IMG/VR virus record: IMGVR_UViG_3300023276_000346
Span: 1-29,011 of that record
DNA length: 29,011 nt
Strand: one strand, 5' to 3'
From: a virus
Part shown: one piece after another, positions 18,801 to 24,754 of the stretch
Position numbering within the stretch: the first letter of the stretch is position 1
Layout: each line of letters begins with the position of its first letter
Notes under the pieces: generated by a model
Database searches by the model: none
Told to the model about the DNA's origin: nothing
The model's input: only the letters and a program-made list of their open reading frames with translations
Made by a program: the position numbers and the translations under genes

Positions 18801-19125
18801 CGAGAGGGTCATGCGGTTCCTTCGTAGGTTGTTCAGGGTTGTAGAGACACACCCAGGTAGAGACATGGAGGGAGTGATGACACCTGAGGTACGGGCTGCG
18901 TTCAGTCAGATACTACAGCGCAGACGACTCACCTCTCCCGCCGAGATACAACTGAGGAATGCTATAGCCAGCAGGGTCGTGGACCCTAACGATCCAACTC
19001 AATGCGCCAACGCCTTGCTGCTAATAAACCGTAATGCTCAATCGCAACGACAGTTATTGGACGACCACTCAGCGGCTGGTATCTTACTGCACGTGAGGAG
19101 CAGGAGTTACTCGACCTCGTATTGA
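12874..19125 (+). CDS. Giant gp16-like internal virion protein with two tyrosine-recombinase-like domains
   Basis: 2083 residues; GTG start in a GTGA overlap with the upstream gene. The N-terminal ~310 residues carry hydrophobic, Gly/Ala-rich segments (about 201-224, 247-268, 285-305) typical of DNA-ejection proteins. Residues ~1050-1330 resemble a tyrosine recombinase catalytic core: 'LHTGGRTTELRALTWDDL' (R1074), K1107 in a beta-hairpin-like stretch, 'DITRRT' (D1269 for the usual His, R1272), 'ITGHAEP' (H1303) and Y1321. Residues ~1395-1600 look like a second, weaker copy: 'MRPGDVRDLRWGDVEL' (R1426), K1456, 'WSVKRT', 'WRDHADQTARKHYT' (H1583, Y1592). Near residues 1907-1912 'EEVFHH' with a downstream 'AFIDFANNNRAP' segment resembles a decayed HExxH peptidase unit of phage polyvalent proteins. 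The C-terminal ~25 residues look non-coding, see the frame switch below. Ejection and recombination roles are inferred. Confidence 0.7.
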   Translation: MITQDANGEPYEPFGFTPRQRFEWNNGVDLHGQDAMMRTLPSRGDNTAGFMESWWAYAATDLWMADLLTDTLSGNASSIPYGTNPTLKGLGKIATSLFTLPIAALDPFHTQEQYKKTVDDAYYSAVYTVTKLFGDTPVKPMSMEEAFLTIPDELKDHPDTISILRLADQVGRLESAGHRKAMVASWLSEAQNRSILERTPWYNALLVGLLSLPVDLSAWADLFLTNKLMKAGIITREVVGSATKHYGKTVVAGMATGAVSGTAREYLLWQGQELRTVEMAVQAVAVETVLGGFIGAGMEFMGHAWTRSAARRASSESTGGAIDPQLPVPTVEDLRLVTPLSRSSIEVGFIDNAYAEHGVGDLGGNTWIKDEYRKQLSKHKRDSLETRRRLRNDEPEPSVTDEGDRLWGEDPPEQATPTRPEPIPLEQAWEWTTLTVEEWAIWDAKVRNMIARHTLDGVNFARPFLQEGNQPGLPGMSDPTIEADAAIRLAEVEVFQGIHAAENSIMLKKLEQVEGMAAQHIANGLTLESMTAAWEAAGGSLDPDDPSTEALRRLLDNYTLERTAVVLNAGEVEMGDLLSVRGRSSSGRETLVADPVTSSDEPLTPAELDEYFRTELGSDSQEYEILEPYLEHVMDSGDKVSVRDVAILFSDANGGSPLKINAAVEHWREGADWIPIGTESGKKITVTIEPNLDHPLFETDLLVSPLDRYKGTSTVEYTFSMQKKPGAGGATDRVILLEDVKYHDSGARKQFDADQSTRAVRSGVRLAPDRRRYEEPNARRQRDKISMRKALGEYAASTDVGDWKVVRLANLVSGRYPQHAAGEYDPHHMWAKEFRYRRLRPDEGTTIDLKEASNWDTGGGLRFSDIHSKYTDHVPRDARLVVEAKVHNNKGNEAFFGDTPNERVVIYLDEDGYVVGFIDGKGKARVEHLGKHHQEVITDANGADPGSHSSSEIDSMLGDHILPDAAEVANIVEALSQGRVQPRVILKPRKVKRFATGKTHTGAERTVAVLDQEHLDDVMDPVALDADMVAANPLKIETRDGDVDIGHKDNVAFEAFHRLQARIHLLLGLHTGGRTTELRALTWDDLEVVTNAENELVSATLRLPDMKGKEVPARMKRVYRFSGENLAFIKKLLEFKELESDRIDYFAGKVGENGEVPQGGKYYHLAKEIKDQGHSVTRIGDGDTPIIRSYTGTKKGGVLQHGYDLINADLRESPGSRSVPVPLATSWKMQKQAMADLLSETSTRDRSGRGVRWTRWNKTVKGSSNEPIDITRRTILNLARNSLDIDSSGRQYYETVVRAITGHAEPPKRVEGADSTFTQSYQQEYENKVKVRREKEYKHTPAVVQQVHEDLGRLPSPEYSNSFESGAIGVLSSKGAGPGYDLDALRDMAVDELNEVRDSMGDDTKKQELFRKLLDVNIRIRLESMRPGDVRDLRWGDVELDASGRADVKITYVTSKTERGRKGGKRPKTEYRKRDAVLRDLLVEARTLDRKKDGFNEASPVLGQLRSTRKLSKYTALLGEGAWLNGLDDNVHMEAALHRGLVSSMPSDVQWSVKRTNATGADSYVWVDNSNATLADTSQWRDHADQTARKHYTSDETLWAKVPLPPRRDGKKNYRSTTQVMREVRALHQTLWELLEERGVQLPSIEDYLDLTLDASMLSKMLDNPVLRNRYDRGSWEPEGVPLVTNPSRPGYDSARIGAVMTEVRRDIKGMHHIRTMDDLVNRTKTVYSKRKGVEVPRVTPKVHYTNIARRMDTLAGYSSELAAEQKARYTAWHEAAQLREGVVESSVTGPRDLRKARHIGDPETRYETTRTVDSLEYPLADPHNKILIAEEQSVSVERFKDGGLVSTGLKARSFTQGPSYRTQLIDRKDDLFSTRDGEVRALFRFNETLGNIIIAMKNPNAKDALEEVFHHIDVTLLKKTVPLEMRGGVTDEMIDALDQFAGNRTSVEGRERLAKAFIDFANNNRAPDEMVYTVFERVMRFLRRLFRVVETHPGRDMEGVMTPEVRAAFSQILQRRRLTSPAEIQLRNAIASRVVDPNDPTQCANALLLINRNAQSQRQLLDDHSAAGILLHVRSRSYSTSY

Positions 19126-22100
19126 CAGGTGCGACTCCAGAGATGATAGAACTGTTTGGTGCTAGGGTTGGGACTATCGCAGGCAAGTTGGTTAGGAGCA
19201 TGATGTTCCTCACACCGGGGTCACGCCTGCTTGCTTCGGAGAACGCCTCGGCCCAGAACGCCGCACTCCTGCTTACCAACACCGGGATAATCCTGGATGG
19301 TAACGGCGTTCGTACTGGTAGTTCTCTCGACAGGATGCATACGGGATTGACGAACGACTCCCTAGAAGTCTCGATGAGGTACCAAGACCTAGCGACTAAG
19401 AACATAAGCGAGGGAGGCATCTTAACCGTGGCTGAGTTCGATAGGTTGCTTGTCATAGCCGAGCAGTTCCTGGCACCAGACGAAGCCATACCTAAAGACT
19501 TCCACCTAATGACACCTGAACTGGGGGTGCGAGGAGAGGACGGGTTTGTAGAGAGCAGGCGTATAGAGACATTCACAGGAGACGAACTGTCCGACGCAGA
19601 CTTGGTTAACCTGGAGGAAGCCCGAGCGGTACACAGAGAGGCACTTAATCAGCAGGACGTGTTCCTCGACACCACTGGGGTGCGCTTGCTATCTGAGGTA
19701 GAAGACATTCGTAAGTTCTACCGGGAAGTGTATGGCGAAAGCGTGTTCCACCGTGTCTTTGACACAGGGCTTATAGTAGAAAACTACAACGAGGTTGTGG
19801 ATGCTGTCATGCATGGTTGGAAGGAATACCACGATCACATGGTAGGCAAAGGTTGGGAAGAAGGACAGCCCCCTAACGTGGACACGCCTGAAGGCATCAA
19901 ACTACAACGCATAGAAGAGGCGATCACGGAGACCGAAGCCGACCTTAGCAGGTTGCATGAACCTGGGCGTAACACTACAAAGGCTAATGACCGGGAGTAC
20001 CGTAAGACAGCGGCAAAGTTAAATCGGCTGGCAACCAAAGACAAACCCCGTCAAGTGGCCGAGATGAAGGCATTGGAACCCGACAGGGACAAGGCAATGG
20101 GCATTGTGTCGCAGTGGGGTAGAGCACCCTTGAGTATCGTAGACCAGTCATGGCTAGGCGTATCAACTGCGCCAACCAGCACGGTTGCGGATCAAACGAG
20201 GTCTATCCTTATATCGGACAAGTGGTTGATGCCGTACCTCAAGCACTCTGGTAGCGAGCAAGCGGTACAGTTCGGCAAGCGACAAGGCATACAGGGTCTG
20301 AGTGTCAGTAAGTTGGGGAGGTCAGACCAGAAGAAGTTCATCAACAACACGAAGAGGCTGTTGGCTGAGGCTAAAGAGATCGAAGAGAAGATGCAGGGCA
20401 TAGAGGCGCAGCACCGAGATCCCGCTGCTACAGACACAATAGAGATAGCAATCCCTGAACTGAATGAACTAAAGTCCAAGTTGGAGGACATCAGTGACGA
20501 GATAACCGTGACCACAGACATCCAAATGATTGTGACTGACGCACACCTGATGCCAACACAGGGCGAGGGCGACTTAACGCCCGAGGCTCTAGTCAGTTTC
20601 GTAAACGAAATAGAGGAGTTGGGTCGTGTCCGTAGGGACATGATAAAGGAATACCGTAGCATAAACCGTGAGTTGAATAAGGATGACGCTGGATTAAACG
20701 GCCTGAATGCTTTAACAGCCGAAGAGATAGATGCCAAGAAAGTACTCTTAGGTGAACTTCGTGATGCTATAAAGGCCAACGCCGACTCGATCAATGAGAA
20801 GTCAGCGGGGATAGGGAAGAGGGGCGGCAACTTAGGCGAGTTCCATGTGTCTGAGCGTGTGCGTGGTGCTGCTAGGCCTGACGCTGAAGGCACTCCGTCA
20901 GTTCAACGGGACACAACGCAAGGAACCGACCGGGGATTCTCACCTGCTACACGACTGATAAGTGAGTTCGAGGGATACGAAGACCTTGGTTCCGGGGCTG
21001 TACGGGTACACGAAGAGATACACACGTCAGTTGCGAGGTCTGCTGCCATTAGAAAGAAGGGTGGCAGGGAGATCAGCAACACTGTCCAAGTGATTAACTC
21101 CCTTGAACACTTGGCTGCTGGCATTCACCGTGACACAGGTTCCAGGTACCGTATCGGGGACGGAACAGAACTGTCGGCCAAGGGGCTAAGGGAGCAGGCC
21201 CACTTAGACTCTAGTTTGCGTGTCATACACGACAGGCTACACGGCAACCACAACAAGGTCTCCAAGCACTCCCCTCCATGGTTACGCTACACGCTCAAGA
21301 ACGTGCGTAACTTGGTGTACTCAATGAGCATGGGTGCTGTAGTAAGGTCGAGCGTACCAGACATGGCTTCAACTGCGGCAGTGCAAGGGTTCGGGCCTAG
21401 TCTCGTGGCCTTCTCGAAGGTAGCCAAGAGGCACATGACTAGCATGTTGTCTAGGGGGGCTGACGACCCTGAAGCCAGGGGCTTCGATAGGACAATGTAC
21501 GCCATGGAGGCCACGCTAGGGAACTACAGGCAGACAGCACTTAACGCAATCGAGACTCACAGACCACTGCATAGTATCGGTGCCGTTGGTAAGTCACCGG
21601 GAGAGCGAGTAACTGATGCAACGGCTGCTTTAGCACGGACCACCTCTACCTTCTCAGGTATCACCCGTTGGAATGGGTTCTGGAAGGAGGTCAACACACT
21701 AGCAGCCATGGATCACATGATAAGAATGGGTAAAGACCTACGGGATGGCAAGACTCCTAGTGATTGGGACTTGCGATACGTGGCTAGGGCAGGCCTAACA
21801 GACGCTGACCTGAAGAAGATAAGCATGCTGTCGGAACGGTTCGGTCGGGTAGAGCAGACGGCACTCGGAGGAGAGTTCGCTTGGAGTGGCGAGTACTTAT
21901 GGTCGCCAATGCAAGGGATCGACGCTGCCGAGGTTGGCCGCTTACGCAACGAGTTCAAGGCTTCAATGCACACCATGGCAGAACTCGCTGTCCTATCCCC
22001 TGACGCTGGCAATGTGCCTGGGCTAGCCGACAGTACGGACGCTGGCAGCATGATAACACAGTTCAAGAAGTTCTTTATGATCGCCACTGTTAACGTCAGT

Positions 22101-22784
22101 ATGCCTATGATGCAACGCACGTTCGCCGGAGACCCAAGGGTAATGACACACATAGCCTCCATGGCTATGCTTGGTGGCATGGTGTACTGGTGGTCTAGTG
22201 CAGCACGTGGAGTTGACCCCATACCTGCAATAGCAAGCCCAGAGCAGTACACTAGGGAGCAATGGTGGAACAACGTAGCGCAGGTGGTGTACGAAGCAAT
22301 CGACCGAAGCGGCATGATGGGTATCTTCAGTGAGTTGCTCAACCTGTCCGAGCGTCTTGGTGTGGGGCCAAGCGTTGCCTTCGGAGGAGAGGGGTTGAGT
22401 AGGTCGAAAAGCAGACCTATCGGTCAGATAGTTCTCGGGCCAGCGGCAGGCAAGATGGAGGAGGCAGGCATTGTATTCCATAATGCTGTCAAGGCTATGT
22501 TCACAAGCGAACCGATCTCTCCATCGGCACTGAGATCGGGGAGAAGACTGCTCCCTCTCAACAACCTACTGCCCTTTAGCATGGTGTTCGACCAGGGGCA
22601 TAGCATGCTAGGGGGGTACGAAGCACGCAATAGGTACACCCAAGACTTCGGGTCAAGAAACGTTGGTGACCACCGAGACTTTTACTACCACCATTTCAGG
22701 TGGGCGGAGCATAGGCTTGCCGACATGGTAGGGCTAGACGTGGACTACTCTAACTGGCACCCAGGGCGTAAGGTAGGATTGTAA
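19122..22784 (+). CDS. C-terminal part of giant internal virion/ejection protein (separate gene or frameshifted continuation)
   Basis: 1220 residues from a TTG at 19122. That start has no well-spaced ribosome binding site: AGGAG is ~20 nt upstream. The same frame stays open back to 19035 and reads plausibly there (IGRPLSGWYLTAREEQELL). This suggests translation enters by a frame switch from the 2083-residue ORF. The middle is coiled and charged (residues ~240-590). The last third has the usual C-terminal region of large podovirus ejection proteins: 'TTSTFSGITRWNGFWKEV', 'YVARAGLTDADLKK', 'GSMITQFKKFFMIA', and a hydrophobic 'MAMLGGMVYWWSSAARG' (about residues 1013-1030). I see no peptidoglycan hydrolase motif. 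The stop is one base before the holin-like gene. Confidence 0.7.
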   Translation: MTGATPEMIELFGARVGTIAGKLVRSMMFLTPGSRLLASENASAQNAALLLTNTGIILDGNGVRTGSSLDRMHTGLTNDSLEVSMRYQDLATKNISEGGILTVAEFDRLLVIAEQFLAPDEAIPKDFHLMTPELGVRGEDGFVESRRIETFTGDELSDADLVNLEEARAVHREALNQQDVFLDTTGVRLLSEVEDIRKFYREVYGESVFHRVFDTGLIVENYNEVVDAVMHGWKEYHDHMVGKGWEEGQPPNVDTPEGIKLQRIEEAITETEADLSRLHEPGRNTTKANDREYRKTAAKLNRLATKDKPRQVAEMKALEPDRDKAMGIVSQWGRAPLSIVDQSWLGVSTAPTSTVADQTRSILISDKWLMPYLKHSGSEQAVQFGKRQGIQGLSVSKLGRSDQKKFINNTKRLLAEAKEIEEKMQGIEAQHRDPAATDTIEIAIPELNELKSKLEDISDEITVTTDIQMIVTDAHLMPTQGEGDLTPEALVSFVNEIEELGRVRRDMIKEYRSINRELNKDDAGLNGLNALTAEEIDAKKVLLGELRDAIKANADSINEKSAGIGKRGGNLGEFHVSERVRGAARPDAEGTPSVQRDTTQGTDRGFSPATRLISEFEGYEDLGSGAVRVHEEIHTSVARSAAIRKKGGREISNTVQVINSLEHLAAGIHRDTGSRYRIGDGTELSAKGLREQAHLDSSLRVIHDRLHGNHNKVSKHSPPWLRYTLKNVRNLVYSMSMGAVVRSSVPDMASTAAVQGFGPSLVAFSKVAKRHMTSMLSRGADDPEARGFDRTMYAMEATLGNYRQTALNAIETHRPLHSIGAVGKSPGERVTDATAALARTTSTFSGITRWNGFWKEVNTLAAMDHMIRMGKDLRDGKTPSDWDLRYVARAGLTDADLKKISMLSERFGRVEQTALGGEFAWSGEYLWSPMQGIDAAEVGRLRNEFKASMHTMAELAVLSPDAGNVPGLADSTDAGSMITQFKKFFMIATVNVSMPMMQRTFAGDPRVMTHIASMAMLGGMVYWWSSAARGVDPIPAIASPEQYTREQWWNNVAQVVYEAIDRSGMMGIFSELLNLSERLGVGPSVAFGGEGLSRSKSRPIGQIVLGPAAGKMEEAGIVFHNAVKAMFTSEPISPSALRSGRRLLPLNNLLPFSMVFDQGHSMLGGYEARNRYTQDFGSRNVGDHRDFYYHHFRWAEHRLADMVGLDVDYSNWHPGRKVGL

Positions 22785-22785
22785 C

Positions 22786-23010
22786 ATGGAAGACCTATTA
22801 AAAGAACTGGTACTGCAAGCACCTTGGGGAGTTGCTATACTGGTGGTAGTCATGGCGTTCTTACGGCACCTCGGCAAGCACAGCGAATCCATGACCAACG
22901 CACTACGTGAGAACAGCAAAGCAATCTGTCAGGTTGCGAAGGCGTTGGCTCGCTTGGAGGAACGTGTTGAAGCAATGCAGGAAAAGATTAGTTGGGAGGC
23001 AAAGAAGTGA
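22786..23010 (+). CDS. Holin-like small membrane protein
   Basis: 74 residues; the ATG is 1 nt after the preceding stop. A single membrane segment lies at about residues 12-28 (PWGVAILVVVMAFLRHL). It is followed by a charged, coiled-coil-like tail ('VAKALARLEERVEAMQEKI'). One N-terminal TM plus a soluble coiled tail is common among small phage holins and membrane-associated lysis accessory proteins. The location after the structural block and before another small membrane protein fits a lysis cassette. No endolysin is recognisable beside it, so the lysis role remains inferred from topology and position. Confidence 0.5.
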   Translation: MEDLLKELVLQAPWGVAILVVVMAFLRHLGKHSESMTNALRENSKAICQVAKALARLEERVEAMQEKISWEAKK

Positions 23011-23351
23011 AGATCGATAAAGAGTTGAAGTCCATTGGTTTGTTATGGGCTGTAATCATCTTAGCAGTGGTGGTGTCATTCACTGTCGGCTGCGAGGTGA
23101 CCAGAGAAGTGGTGCTTGATCCGGCTGGTGTACCCACTGGCCTTGAGAGGGTTGTCGTTGAAGGACCGGGTGGTGACATGGTGGCTGTTGGTCACGAGGT
23201 TATTGAACGCCTTGCACCTCTACTGCCCGAACCTTGGAACACAATCCTTACTGCGCTTGCTGCTGGTTTCTCTGCTGTGTTTGGGGCGTGGGTTTTTAAG
23301 TCACGTCAAGACAAGAAGGCAATACTGTACAAGATTAAAGAGGGTGAGTAA
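23007..23351 (+). CDS. Small two-TM lipoprotein-like protein; possible unimolecular spanin
   Basis: 114 residues from the GTG at 23007, which sits in a GTGA overlap with the holin-like gene and has GGGAGG 7 nt upstream. An in-frame TTG at 22992 is less likely because the GGGAGG lies inside it. The N-terminus is a hydrophobic signal (residues 11-27) ending in 'FTVGC', a lipobox-like site with Cys29, although position -3 is Thr rather than Leu. A second hydrophobic segment spans residues 79-97, followed by a basic tail ('KSRQDKKAILYK'). An N-terminal lipid anchor plus C-terminal TM is the topology of u-spanins such as T1 gp11, which fuse inner and outer membranes at lysis. The linker here is short (~50 residues). 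It could instead be a second holin or an unrelated membrane protein. Confidence 0.45.
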   Translation: MKIDKELKSIGLLWAVIILAVVVSFTVGCEVTREVVLDPAGVPTGLERVVVEGPGGDMVAVGHEVIERLAPLLPEPWNTILTALAAGFSAVFGAWVFKSRQDKKAILYKIKEGE

Positions 23352-23755
23352 TGGCGAAGAAGACAGGTAAGACTGGGCGTAGAACCCCGACGGCTGCACA
23401 AAAAACGGCACTAAAGAGAGAGGCCGCCAGAAGGAAAGAGAACCGCAAGGACAAGGCTCTATCAGCCTCTAAGGGCAGTGTCCGACATGCGGCAAGTCAT
23501 AGCCCCATGTCGAAAAAGCGTGCAAGTAGTCAAGTAGATGCCAGTAGGGGGCACGACTCCCGCACTATACGCACGGGGGAAGAGAACACTTTCAAAGAAA
23601 AACAGGACACGAAGAAGCGGGATGCGGCCCGGAAAAAAGCCCGCTATACAGAGAAGACAGCCAAACAGAAGAAGGCAGGATCGACAGAGAGGACAGCCAA
23701 ACAGAAGAAGGTCAAGAAGCGGCCAACGAATAGACGCAAGTTCGGGAGTGTATAG
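23351..23755 (+). CDS. Highly basic small protein, possible DNA/RNA-binding protein
   Basis: 134 residues; TAATG overlap with the preceding gene. About a third of residues are Lys or Arg, with almost no hydrophobic core, so it is likely disordered. Two tandem 12-residue units (TEKTAKQKKAGS and TERTAKQKKVKK) are coded by near-identical 36-bp repeats at 23648-23719. Lys/Arg/Ala-rich composition recalls histone-H1-like or packaged nucleic-acid-binding proteins. I do not recognise a family. It is the last well supported gene of the plus-strand block. Confidence 0.6.
   Translation: MAKKTGKTGRRTPTAAQKTALKREAARRKENRKDKALSASKGSVRHAASHSPMSKKRASSQVDASRGHDSRTIRTGEENTFKEKQDTKKRDAARKKARYTEKTAKQKKAGSTERTAKQKKVKKRPTNRRKFGSV
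23648..23719 (+). repeat. Two tandem 36-bp repeats in the basic-protein gene
   Basis: ACAGAGA-A/G-GACAGCCAAA followed by CAGAAGAAGG occurs at 23648 and again at 23684, exactly 36 bp apart and in frame. The units encode TEKTAKQKKAGS and TERTAKQKKVKK. High DNA identity across the shared 28 bp suggests a recent local duplication. Confidence 0.85.
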
Positions 23756-24000
23756 TGGGGGTGTCATGGAATAGCAGTAGTACCGGGTATGGTGACCCAG
23801 AGGTAAAAACCCCCAGGTCACCCTACTCTCTCAAACCCTCACGCACCCGGTATCGAAGATCACCTGCCTCGTCGGCCATTACCCACGGCAGACCTCAACT
23901 GACTGTTGCCGCCACCGCCAGCATTCCCCGCCCCTTGGCTGCGGTACTGCTGCTGTTGGCCCTCACCGTCGTCGTCATTGCCTTCAGCAACACCAACTAA
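23755..24000 (+). CDS. Doubtful 81-residue ORF at the convergent junction
   Basis: A GTG start overlaps the previous stop (TAGTG), with GGGAG 6 nt upstream. From 23860 onward, however, it runs antisense to the 3' end of the ERF-type gene. Its apparent C-terminal membrane segment ('VLLLLALTVVVIAF') is simply the complement of the Gln/Asp/Gly-rich tail of that gene. The first ~35 residues are low-complexity, and the DNA there is occupied by nested inverted repeats. It is more likely non-coding; listed because its start signal is good. Confidence 0.2.
   Translation: MGVSWNSSSTGYGDPEVKTPRSPYSLKPSRTRYRRSPASSAITHGRPQLTVAATASIPRPLAAVLLLLALTVVVIAFSNTN
23781..23852. terminator. Nested inverted repeats between convergent operons (candidate bidirectional terminator)
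   Basis: The outer arms TACCGGGT (23781-23788) and ACCCGGTA (23845-23852) are perfect 8-bp complements. Inside them, GGTGACC (23791-23797) and GGTCACC (23816-23822) form a perfect 7-bp stem with an 18-nt loop, which itself contains GGT-AAAA-ACC. There is no clear T-tract on either side, so a classic intrinsic terminator is not proven. The location exactly between the end of the plus-strand block and the end of the minus-strand operon suits transcription termination in both directions. Confidence 0.45.
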
Positions 24001-24441
24001 GCCCTGAATCAGGTACCTACGCATGTACGTCATGTAAGCACCGAACGGTTGCGGCCCCTTCTGAGGCTCAACGAACGCCTCACTTGACCTCGAAGCACTC
24101 GTGGCACCATGTATGATAGCGCAACACATGACATGCCCAGCAAAGGAGGACGTGGTCACGCCACCCTCGTCAGACACAGTGCTCTCACGCTGATACAACT
24201 GCCATTGAATGCGGCACGTGGTGGTCACATACAGCCCATGCTTGTTCAACACAGGCTCAATGTCCTCCAGCAACGTGGACAGTTGCGTATACCTGGACTT
24301 GAAGTGCGGATTCACACTGTCCTTCTTGGTGTTACGTAACTCCGATTGAGCAGCCACCAATGCAGCGTCAAGGGACTTATGTTCAACCGGACCACCCTTC
24401 TTCGAGTCCGTCTTCGTCGCCTTCTTCCTTGTCTCGTTCAT
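23860..24441 (-). CDS. ERF-family single-strand DNA annealing protein
   Basis: 193 residues; ATG at 24441 with GGGAGAGAGG upstream, overlapping the preceding gene by 59 nt. The N-terminal part has the ERF pattern 'LDAALVAAQSELRNTKKDSV' (~24-43) then 'NPHFKSRYTQLSTLLEDIEP' and 'LNKHGLYV'. The core ends with 'GPQPFGAYMTYMRRYLIQGL' and 'GVAEGNDDDG', matching the family's 'G...TYarRY.L....gi....DDDg' signature. The C-terminus is Gln/Gly/Arg-rich and probably disordered. ERF proteins anneal complementary strands during phage recombination and circularisation. The partner exonuclease lies two genes upstream in the same operon, giving a Red-like pair. Confidence 0.85.
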   Translation of the reverse strand: MNETRKKATKTDSKKGGPVEHKSLDAALVAAQSELRNTKKDSVNPHFKSRYTQLSTLLEDIEPVLNKHGLYVTTTCRIQWQLYQRESTVSDEGGVTTSSFAGHVMCCAIIHGATSASRSSEAFVEPQKGPQPFGAYMTYMRRYLIQGLVGVAEGNDDDGEGQQQQYRSQGAGNAGGGGNSQLRSAVGNGRRGR

Positions 24442-24754
24442 CCTCGAACCTCTCTCCCAGTTCTATTATCGTCTCACGTAGTAAGCAGCGAACACAATCG
24501 TAAGCCGCCTTATTAATAGCGATCATGAGGTTAGCGTTAGACTTACCATCCAATGGAACAGTACACCCCAACCCCAACTCTACGTACTCCTCTCCCATCC
24601 AGCATGTTGTTAGTTGTATGTCAACCAGCACTTCGTTCTCGCCACAATCAGACAACGAATGAGCATTATCTTCAGCCCGCTTCGCTGCCCGTTTCTCCCT
24701 GTCTATCTCACGGAGTAGTTTAAGTACCTCTTCACGCCTTCTCAGTTGATCCAT
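24383..24754 (-). CDS. Unknown acidic protein between exonuclease and ERF protein
   Basis: 123 residues; ATG at 24754 preceded by AAGGAG (9-nt spacer) and overlapping the exonuclease 3' end by 23 nt. It starts with a highly charged helix ('RRREEVLKLLREIDREKRAA'). A possible folded centre follows, with 'VLVDIQLTTCWMGEEYVEL' and 'NLMIAINKAAYDCVRCLL', and an acidic tail ('DERDKEEGDEDGLEEG'). No family is recognised. Overlaps on both sides imply translational coupling with the recombination genes, so a role as a regulator or accessory of recombination or replication is possible but unproven. Confidence 0.6.
   Translation of the reverse strand: MDQLRRREEVLKLLREIDREKRAAKRAEDNAHSLSDCGENEVLVDIQLTTCWMGEEYVELGLGCTVPLDGKSNANLMIAINKAAYDCVRCLLRETIIELGERFEDERDKEEGDEDGLEEGWSG

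Noticed and set aside
22992-23006. TTG at 22992 as the start of the spanin-like gene
   Set aside because: It would place the GGGAGG ribosome binding site inside the coding region; the GTG at 23007 has that site at proper spacing and a typical GTGA overlap.
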